Assembly (NCBI GenBank): GCA_030430715.1
Contig: JAUIJZ010000021.1
Span: forward strand, 1 to 39,340
Direction: 5' to 3'
DNA from: Alphaproteobacteria bacterium
GTDB lineage: Bacteria > Pseudomonadota > Alphaproteobacteria > Caulobacterales > Aquidulcibacteraceae
Length of the DNA: 39,340 bases
This document shows positions 33,956 through 39,340 of this stretch, piece by piece. Both the position numbers and the translations under genes were made by a program. The stretch's first letter is position 1. Every line of letters begins with the position of its first letter. The notes below the pieces were generated by a model. The model was given only the letters and a program-made list of their open reading frames with translations, ran no database searches and was not told where the DNA came from.

Positions 33956-34843
33956 CTATGCGCCGCCCTTGAACAGGGCCTTGAGGCGCCCAGCGAGAGC
34001 GCCAACACCGCCCCGTTCGCGCCGCGGCGTGCGCACCACATCCGTTTCGCGCAGAGGAAGGCCGCCCGGCTGATAGGTCATCACTAAAGCACGGCGGCTA
34101 TTGTCGCTGGCATTGCCCTTCGACCCGTGCACGACCCAACTATTGAAAAAGATCGCTGAACCCGCCGGCGCCACAAGCGGCTCTGGCGACAATCCGTCGA
34201 GCGTGCCGACATCGGAATAGAGTCTGTTAAGCGGCGTGTCGGGGCGATCCTTCGGCGGCTTGACGTGACCATGCCGATGGCTTCCCGGAATTGCCCAGAG
34301 ACAGCCATTCTGCTCGGTCGCTTCATCGAGATAGATCTGCACGCTGACCAATTGATCGAGATGCTTGCAGCGAAACGCCCAATACGGCGCGTCCTGATGC
34401 CAGGGAAACGGCGCGCCGCCCGGCCGCTTAAAGTTCAGCTTGTCCGTGAACAGCGAAACTTCCGGCGTCTCCAGCAATCCGCGTATCGGACTGCAGAGGC
34501 GATCGTCGTCGATCAGATCATCGACTGCCGGCGACAAATGAAACACAGGCTCCATCGAGCGGATCTGCGTGACGCCCTCTTTCCATTCCCACTTGATGCG
34601 GCTGCCCAGCAAATCCTGAAACCGCAAGCCGTCGATGCGTTCGACCTCAGCGCTATCGGCCGCGGCCACGATTTTGCGGTGAATGTTCTCGACAGCGGTG
34701 CGCAGTTTCACGAGGTCGCGTTCGTTGAAAATAGCGCGGCGTATGAAATAGCACCGCTCGCGATACGCTTCGCGCTCGGCCTCCGTCAGATCCGAAAGGA
34801 CCGGATTCGAATTGATGGCGTCCAGCGTCTGTGCGCTTTCCAT
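33956..34843 (-). CDS. Phytanoyl-CoA dioxygenase (PhyH) family Fe(II)/2-oxoglutarate oxygenase
   Basis: The 295-residue cytoplasmic oxygenase has the iron ligands H149 and D151 in 'FPWHQDAPYW' and the distal H239 in 'SWVVHGSKGN', with R250/R251 ('NSRRALVMTYQ') as the 2-oxoglutarate anchor. 'VQIYLDEATEQNGCLWAIPGSHRHGH' is the conserved core. All ligands are present, so it should be active. The family hydroxylates diverse small molecules; true phytanoyl-CoA activity is not implied. Its place between a methyltransferase and a flippase-like gene suggests it acts on a glycan, lipid carrier or nucleotide-sugar precursor. ATG 34843 follows an AAGGGT/GGAAGGTG region. Confidence 0.9.
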   Translation of the reverse strand: MESAQTLDAINSNPVLSDLTEAEREAYRERCYFIRRAIFNERDLVKLRTAVENIHRKIVAAADSAEVERIDGLRFQDLLGSRIKWEWKEGVTQIRSMEPVFHLSPAVDDLIDDDRLCSPIRGLLETPEVSLFTDKLNFKRPGGAPFPWHQDAPYWAFRCKHLDQLVSVQIYLDEATEQNGCLWAIPGSHRHGHVKPPKDRPDTPLNRLYSDVGTLDGLSPEPLVAPAGSAIFFNSWVVHGSKGNASDNSRRALVMTYQPGGLPLRETDVVRTPRRERGGVGALAGRLKALFKGGA

Positions 34844-34882
34844 ACCCTTGCACCTTCCTACTCGAACCTCAGCCGCACGCTC

Positions 34883-35728
34883 TCAGCCTGGCTTCCGGGC
34901 GACGATCCCGATCGAGCGCGGCGCCAATTCGTGCAACGCCGCGCGAATGGCGGGCGCCCGTCCCGATTCGATCATTTCTTTCCAAGTGCGCGTCCAGGCA
35001 TCCAAAACCGGATCGGACTTTCGGCCAAACTCGATCCCGGCGCCAAAGAAGAACAACCAATAGAGGGTCCAAAAAAAACCGTAGGCGAACCGCCCCTCTA
35101 TGACGAGCCCCGCCTCCTCGACCAGAGCGGCCAGCTCATCGGCCTCGAATATACGTACGTGATTGGGCCTCTGGAAATAGTGCGGCGGCGCGACGCCGCG
35201 CATCAACCGCTCCGAGGCGGCTCCAGGCACGGTGAACAGATAAAGCGCGCCCGGCCTGCCGACCCGCACCAGCTCACGCAAGGCGGATGCGGGGTCCTCG
35301 ACATGTTCCAGCACTTCGCAACAGATCACGCGCGAGGCCGCCGCATCTTCCAGCGGCAAAGTTTCGACCACGCCCTCGCGCCCCTCGACCTGACCCGTGC
35401 CGACCGTAGCCGCAGCATGAACCGCCTGCGCGAGAATTTCCGCGTCATTGTCGATCATGATCACGCGCGCGCCCATGCGCGAGCAGAACATCGACATGCC
35501 GCCTTCGCCACATCCCACATCCGCGACGACATCCTGCGCCGTCACGGGGAAATGCGGCGCCAATTCCTGGCTGTCCGCGTTGAACCAGCCGGACAATACG
35601 TCATCGTGCAGCGCGAGCAGGAACGGGTCCATCGGCGCATCGATGGGGATCACATTCCCGTCCGGGCCGCGCGGCCGCCGCGAAATCAGCTTGGGCGCAT
35701 CCTCGTCAGGCGGCCGCTGAGCACTCAT
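34883..35728 (-). CDS. Class I SAM-dependent methyltransferase
   Basis: The 281-residue protein has motif I 'VVADVGCGEGGMSMF' (about 67-81), 'VIMIDNDAEI', 'SRVICCEVLEHVEDPASALREL' and 'VGRPGALYLFTVPG'. The region 'RFAYGFFWTLYWLFFFGAGIEFG' (about 210-235) is strongly hydrophobic and aromatic, suggesting a lipid-facing or membrane-touching part. It is followed by the PhyH gene after 39 bases. Its ATG overlaps the TGA of a possible 29-codon ORF. The acceptor is unknown; a glycan or lipid-linked intermediate is likely from context. Confidence 0.88.
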   Translation of the reverse strand: MSAQRPPDEDAPKLISRRPRGPDGNVIPIDAPMDPFLLALHDDVLSGWFNADSQELAPHFPVTAQDVVADVGCGEGGMSMFCSRMGARVIMIDNDAEILAQAVHAAATVGTGQVEGREGVVETLPLEDAAASRVICCEVLEHVEDPASALRELVRVGRPGALYLFTVPGAASERLMRGVAPPHYFQRPNHVRIFEADELAALVEEAGLVIEGRFAYGFFWTLYWLFFFGAGIEFGRKSDPVLDAWTRTWKEMIESGRAPAIRAALHELAPRSIGIVARKPG

Positions 35729-35814
35729 GTTTTCCCCTCTACAGCGAGCGCTTTGGAAGCGTCCGCCGCCTCAAGATAATCCGGCTCCGGAGACAAGTCC
35801 AAACCCCGGCCCAT
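35725..35814 (-). CDS. Possible 29-residue ORF coupled to the methyltransferase gene
   Basis: Between the glycosyltransferase and methyltransferase genes an ATG at 35814 opens 29 codons (ending DASKALAVEGKT) whose TGA overlaps the methyltransferase ATG (ATGA). The composition is acidic and looks coding, but no good ribosome site precedes it. The same frame stays open backwards into the glycosyltransferase 3' end, so it might also be the remnant of a longer C-terminus. Confidence 0.25.
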   Translation of the reverse strand: MGRGLDLSPEPDYLEAADASKALAVEGKT

Positions 35815-35825
35815 GCCGTTTTCAG

Positions 35826-37145
35826 TCAGCGTCCGGCGGCGACAGCCTTCTCTTTGGCTGAAAGCGCCGCGACATGGCGCATCACTTCCGCCATGCGGCT
35901 CTTGGCGACCTCCTCCGAACAAAACGCCCTCAGAGAATCCACCGCCGCCGAAGACATGCGCGCGTAGCGCGCACGATCGTCGCGCGCGACCCGATAGCTT
36001 TCCCGATATTGCCGCACGAGATCGGCGAAGCTCACCAGATTATGGCGGCAGCGCACGGCTAGGCGCTCGTCATGCGGCCAATGCGTGGGCCGCGGCTCGT
36101 ACGCAATTGTGAACGCGTTGTCCGGGGACATGTAATCGGCCATCGCCGAATGCGCCGCCGCGACCGCCGGCCGGCCGGCCGACATGTATTCCATCAACGG
36201 CAAGCATTGGCCTTCGCCGTAGGCAGTGTTGACGACATAGCTCGTTGCGTCCACCAGTCGCCCATAGGCCTCATCCGACAACAGCCCGTCGATCAGCACG
36301 ACCTTGCAAGAAAACCTTCCCAGCGTGCTCATATATTGCAGCACCGGCAAAAGCCCGCCCTCCAGATCGAAGCGCGTGAGCTTCACCAGCAGCACAGCCG
36401 TGGGAACGTTGCGAAACGCCCAAACGAAGCCGCTGATCAGCAATTCCCAATTCTTGCGCCCGTCATTGGGGTTCAGAACCGACGTGTAAATCACGCCCTC
36501 GAAATCGAAAGCTTGCGGATCTTCCTGCGAACGCGCTGCTAAGGACAATAAGCGCAGCGCCTGCAAGCCTTCCTTGGCGAATCCAGGTTTGAACAGCGAC
36601 AAATCCACGTCGCCGGCGCTCACGGCCAAACCGCCCTCAACAACAAAGGAATATTTGTCACGCCAGCCAATCGCCGGGCTCTGCGCGCGATTGAATTTGT
36701 CGAACACGGGCGCCGGAATGGTCCAAACCGGAAAGTCCTTCCCCAACGCGTCACGCACAGCATCGGAAGAGAAGGTGCAATGCGTGATGGCCATGCCCGT
36801 GCGCTCAAGCACATAGACCCAATTCTCTCTTGGATCGTCGGTCCAGAATTCGCTGGGCAACGTATCATATTCCCACGCGAATACCGGGACGGTGGGGCAT
36901 TCCTGCCCGAGAGGCGTCATGTTCGGCGGGCAGAAGGTCAGCAATACGCAATCCTCGCCGCGCGCGCGCGCCGCCTGATAATGCGTATCGATCTCCGGTC
37001 CTGGCCCACTTAATTCAATGCAATCGCCAAAGTGCTCGAGGATCGGCTCGAAAGCCTTCCGCACGAAGACGTAACTATATTCAGGCGCGCCGAACGTTTC
37101 CTTGATGGCGTTGCGCTTGTGGTTGGTGAATTCAAGCAGCTGCAT
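35826..37145 (-). CDS. GT-B glycosyltransferase, tandem paralogue 1
   Basis: This 439-residue cytoplasmic enzyme looks like a GT4-type glycosyltransferase: the N-terminal half has 'PEYSYVFVRKAFEPIL' and 'VPVFAWEYDTLPSEFW', the middle 'DFEGVIYTSVLNPNDGRKNWELLISGFVWAFRNVP', and the C-terminal domain 'YGEGQCLPLMEYMSAGRPAVA' with EX7E (E311, E319). It is clearly homologous along its full length to the next gene upstream (37145-38458), with shared 'VFAWEYDT', 'RKNW', 'EGQCLPL' and 'RCRH.LVSFADLVR'. The sugar is unknown. The ATG overlaps the stop of that paralogue (TGATG, 37143-37147), so the run is one operon. Confidence 0.85.
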   Translation of the reverse strand: MQLLEFTNHKRNAIKETFGAPEYSYVFVRKAFEPILEHFGDCIELSGPGPEIDTHYQAARARGEDCVLLTFCPPNMTPLGQECPTVPVFAWEYDTLPSEFWTDDPRENWVYVLERTGMAITHCTFSSDAVRDALGKDFPVWTIPAPVFDKFNRAQSPAIGWRDKYSFVVEGGLAVSAGDVDLSLFKPGFAKEGLQALRLLSLAARSQEDPQAFDFEGVIYTSVLNPNDGRKNWELLISGFVWAFRNVPTAVLLVKLTRFDLEGGLLPVLQYMSTLGRFSCKVVLIDGLLSDEAYGRLVDATSYVVNTAYGEGQCLPLMEYMSAGRPAVAAAHSAMADYMSPDNAFTIAYEPRPTHWPHDERLAVRCRHNLVSFADLVRQYRESYRVARDDRARYARMSSAAVDSLRAFCSEEVAKSRMAEVMRHVAALSAKEKAVAAGR

Positions 37146-38458
37146 CAGGCGATCTCGCCGTCAACGACATGGCGCGCGTGGACCTGCATCAACGCCTCGC
37201 TGAGTTGCGCCGCCACCACCTTTTCCGAACAAAACGCGCGCATCGTCTGCACCGCCGCCTGCGATTTCTGCTGATAGCGTTCGGGCTGATGCTTCGCCAC
37301 AGCATAGCTCTCGCGGAACTTGCGCACCAAATCAGCGAAGCTGACCAGGTGATGCCGGCAACGGAACGCCTTGCGCTCATCCTGTGGCCAAAATGCCGGC
37401 TGCTCTTCGGACGCAAGCACGAAAGCGTTCTCGGGCGTCACATAATCCAGCATTGACGTATGCGCCGGAGCCAAAGCAGGCCGTCCGCACGACAAGTATT
37501 CGGTGAGCGGCAAGCATTGCCCCTCCGCCGTGGCGGTGTTGACGTAATAGGCCGTCTTATCGATCAAACCGGCATAGCTCTCCGACGACAGCATGCCGTG
37601 GATGAGAACGACGCGGCAATCGAACGGCCCCAACACGCTCATGTGTTCAAGGATTTTTCCAACCCAATCCTCAAACACCGAATGGGTGAGCTTCAAAACA
37701 AGCGTCGCGTCCGGCGTGCGCCGGAAAGCCCAGATGAAACCCGTGAGCAAATCGCGCCAATTCTTGCGATCATCGGCGGGCGAAAACACCGCCGTGTAAA
37801 TCACGCCCTCCAGGCGAACCCGTTGCGGACGCGTTTGCGATCCGTGCGCCGCACCCAGGATGCGCAGCGCGCGCTCGGCCTTGCGCGTGGATCTGTCCGG
37901 CCGAAACATTGAAAGGTCGATATTGCGCGTGCTGATCGCAAGCGCTTCGTCGAGCTCGATATCGAACGCAGGACGCCAGCCATAAGCCGGCGTGCTCAGG
38001 CGCGAGAAAACATCGAACAGCGGCGCCGGCATGGGCCAGACTGGAAAATTATCTCCCATCGCGCGGCGCACCGCGTCCGCCGCTTCTTTACTGAGCGTGA
38101 TGGCCTGGCCAGAACGCGCCAGCGCGCCGCACCAATTCTGTCCCTCATCGCCATCCCAGACTTCATTGGGAATCGTATCGTATTCCCAAGCGAATACCGG
38201 GATGGTCGGGCACACAGCACTTGGCGTAATTTTGTGAGGCGGATTGAACGCGAGAAAAACGCAAGGCTCGCCTCGTGTTTTTGCGTCTGAATAGATCGCA
38301 TCGACCTCCCGCTCCGGGTCTTCCACGCTGACGCGCCGGCCCAAGCGGTCAAGCACCGGCTCGAACGCCTTACGGACAAAATGGTAGCTGTATTGCGGCG
38401 CTCCCAAATTGCCTTTGACGCTCGTGTCATTGAAGCGCGAATGCTCGATGAAAATCAT
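37145..38458 (-). CDS. GT-B glycosyltransferase, tandem paralogue 2
   Basis: The 437-residue paralogue of its downstream neighbour is collinear over the whole length: 'PQYSYHFVRKAFEPVL', 'IPVFAWEYDTIPNEVW', 'LEGVIYTAVFSPADDRKNWRDLLTGFIWAF', and 'AEGQCLPLTEYLSCGRPALA' with EX7E (E312, E320). The order of motifs is that of GT4 retaining enzymes, but the family's N-terminal half is unusual and I cannot name a characterised member. The start codon overlaps the stop of the third paralogue (ATGA, 38455-38458). Probably each paralogue adds one residue of the repeat unit. Confidence 0.85.
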   Translation of the reverse strand: MIFIEHSRFNDTSVKGNLGAPQYSYHFVRKAFEPVLDRLGRRVSVEDPEREVDAIYSDAKTRGEPCVFLAFNPPHKITPSAVCPTIPVFAWEYDTIPNEVWDGDEGQNWCGALARSGQAITLSKEAADAVRRAMGDNFPVWPMPAPLFDVFSRLSTPAYGWRPAFDIELDEALAISTRNIDLSMFRPDRSTRKAERALRILGAAHGSQTRPQRVRLEGVIYTAVFSPADDRKNWRDLLTGFIWAFRRTPDATLVLKLTHSVFEDWVGKILEHMSVLGPFDCRVVLIHGMLSSESYAGLIDKTAYYVNTATAEGQCLPLTEYLSCGRPALAPAHTSMLDYVTPENAFVLASEEQPAFWPQDERKAFRCRHHLVSFADLVRKFRESYAVAKHQPERYQQKSQAAVQTMRAFCSEKVVAAQLSEALMQVHARHVVDGEIA

Positions 38459-39340
38459 AGAGGCGACGTCTCCGCGAGCAGTCTCGAAGGCGCCGCGACC
38501 TGGCCGGACTTATGCTGGTTCAAGCCTAGAAATGCATCCAGCCGGGCCGACACGACCGCCTCATCGCTCCAATCGCGCAAAGCGACAGATGCGGCGGCTG
38601 AAAGCGCCTGATAGCGCGCTGCATCCGTTTTGGAGATGTCGTACGCTTCGGAAAGCTGATCCCGCAGGCTGGTCCAAGACACACGATTGCGCGTCGTCGG
38701 GCCGACATCGTCAGGATGCTGCGTCCAGCTGAAGCCTTCCTTTTCCTTGTCGTCGGGCCAAGTCCACGCCTCCTCCTCGCTCGCGACAACGAGCGCATCT
38801 GTTTCGTTGACATAATCCAGCGCCGCGGTGTGCAGAGGCGTGATAGCCGGGCGGCCCGCGCGCATCAAAATCTGGCGCATGAGGCAAAAGCCTTCGGCTT
38901 TTACCGCGCTTGCCGACCAATCGGACGCGGCGATCAGCGCGCTCCAATCGCCATCATCCAGGGATGCGCGCACCGCGACCACGCGGCAATCGAATTGCGG
39001 CAAGCGGCAAAGCCATTTGAAAAGCTGCGACCACCAATCGGAGGCGGCCTCATTCAATTTCAGCAGCAACACCGCGTCCGGGCGTCTGAGATTGGCGAAA
39101 ACGAAGGCGCTCACAAGGTCGCGCCAATTCGAACGGCCGTCGAAGAGATCGAGCTCCGCCGTGAACACGACGCCTTCCAGATCTAGCCCACGCTTGCCGG
39201 CCTCATCGCCCGACCAAAGCGGCGGTGGAAACTCCGTCATGCTCGCGTCGAAGGTAAAGGCGCGGCTATCGAAAATGGCGCCATCGAACGTGATGCGGCG
39301 CGCGCGCGCCCTCTTCCCGTCCGATCCATGCGGCGCCGGC
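38455..39340 (-). CDS. GT-B glycosyltransferase, tandem paralogue 3 (5' end outside window), EX7E incomplete
   Basis: The frame is open to the window edge, so the gene starts beyond it; the ATG at 39240 is internal, because the residues before it ('RRITFDGAIFDSRAFTFDAS') align with the paralogues. About 294 C-terminal residues are seen. Homology to paralogues 1 and 2 is plain ('LEGVVFTAEL.LFDGRSNWRDLVSAFVFA', 'GRPAITPLHTAALDYV'), but it is more diverged. The motif EGQCLPLxE reads EGFCLMRQI, so the second Glu of EX7E is Ile. The segment 'EAWTWPDDKEKEGFSWTQHPDDVG' is an insertion-like change. It may be inactive, a partner subunit, or act by another mechanism. Confidence 0.78.
   Translation of the reverse strand, partial: PAPHGSDGKRARARRITFDGAIFDSRAFTFDASMTEFPPPLWSGDEAGKRGLDLEGVVFTAELDLFDGRSNWRDLVSAFVFANLRRPDAVLLLKLNEAASDWWSQLFKWLCRLPQFDCRVVAVRASLDDGDWSALIAASDWSASAVKAEGFCLMRQILMRAGRPAITPLHTAALDYVNETDALVVASEEEAWTWPDDKEKEGFSWTQHPDDVGPTTRNRVSWTSLRDQLSEAYDISKTDAARYQALSAAASVALRDWSDEAVVSARLDAFLGLNQHKSGQVAAPSRLLAETSPL

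Noticed and set aside
34265-35779. A long open frame on the plus strand across the PhyH and methyltransferase genes
   Set aside because: It lies antisense to two genes with clear motifs, and long antisense frames are common in DNA this GC-rich. Its translation is Arg/His-rich without any recognisable domain.
1-39340. tRNA, rRNA, CRISPR array, insertion sequence or prophage
   Set aside because: Reading both strands, I found no clover-leaf-like tRNA ends, no regularly spaced repeats, no transposase or integrase and no terminal repeats.

Overview
The window looks like chromosomal DNA of an alphaproteobacterium. The base composition is GC-rich, the genes are tightly packed with many stop/start overlaps, and there is a TonB-dependent receptor with the N-terminal 'EEIVVTAQ' style common in Caulobacterales and Sphingomonadales. 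I favour a Caulobacterales/Hyphomonadaceae-like bacterium, but this is inference and no marker gene is present. I saw no rRNA, tRNA, CRISPR array, insertion sequence or phage gene, and no stretch over 300 bases lacks a gene.

Region 1 (1-5339) is for nitrogen scavenging. It holds the C-terminal end of a biotin-dependent urea/guanidine carboxylase, an allophanate hydrolase overlapping it, and, convergent with them, a three-gene ABC importer (binding protein, permease, ATPase) of the type known from urea-carboxylase loci. Together they would import urea or guanidine and release its nitrogen as ammonia.

Region 2 (5512-11202) is an uncharacterised uptake/catabolic module: a LuxR-type regulator, a dihydrodipicolinate-reductase-like NAD(P) enzyme and a short-chain dehydrogenase on the minus strand, with a TonB-dependent outer-membrane receptor divergent from them. 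Two near-identical palindromes (6632-6645 and 8654-8669) lie in front of the regulator and in the divergent promoter. They are good candidates for the regulator's operators.

Region 3 (11355-39340, running off the end) is a large surface-polysaccharide locus. It has a small membrane protein, two GT-C (ArnT-like) membrane glycosyltransferases, a Wzm/Wzt-type ABC-2 exporter with a short ATPase, two GT2 enzymes, a complete dTDP-L-rhamnose pathway in the order rfbC-rfbB-rfbD-rfbA, a methyltransferase, a GT2-GT4 fusion, a FkbM-like methyltransferase with an N-terminal coiled coil, a YfhO-like membrane protein, two acyltransferase-3 proteins, and a polyprenol-phosphate-sugar-synthase-like GT2. On the minus strand follow a methyltransferase, a LPG-synthase-type flippase-like membrane protein, a phytanoyl-CoA-dioxygenase-family enzyme, another methyltransferase and three tandem paralogous GT-B glycosyltransferases. 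The last of these is cut by the window end and has lost one glutamate of its EX7E motif. The likely product is a rhamnose-containing, acylated and methylated O-antigen or capsule: cytoplasmic GTs build the chain, the ABC-2 transporter exports it, and GT-C and AT3 proteins decorate it on the periplasmic side.

The strand layout is plus (3-2629), minus (2626-8570), plus (8794-17715), minus (17712-18764), plus (18896-30866), minus (30875-end). The three convergent junctions overlap by 4 bases, overlap by 4 bases, or are 8 bases apart, leaving no room for ordinary terminators.
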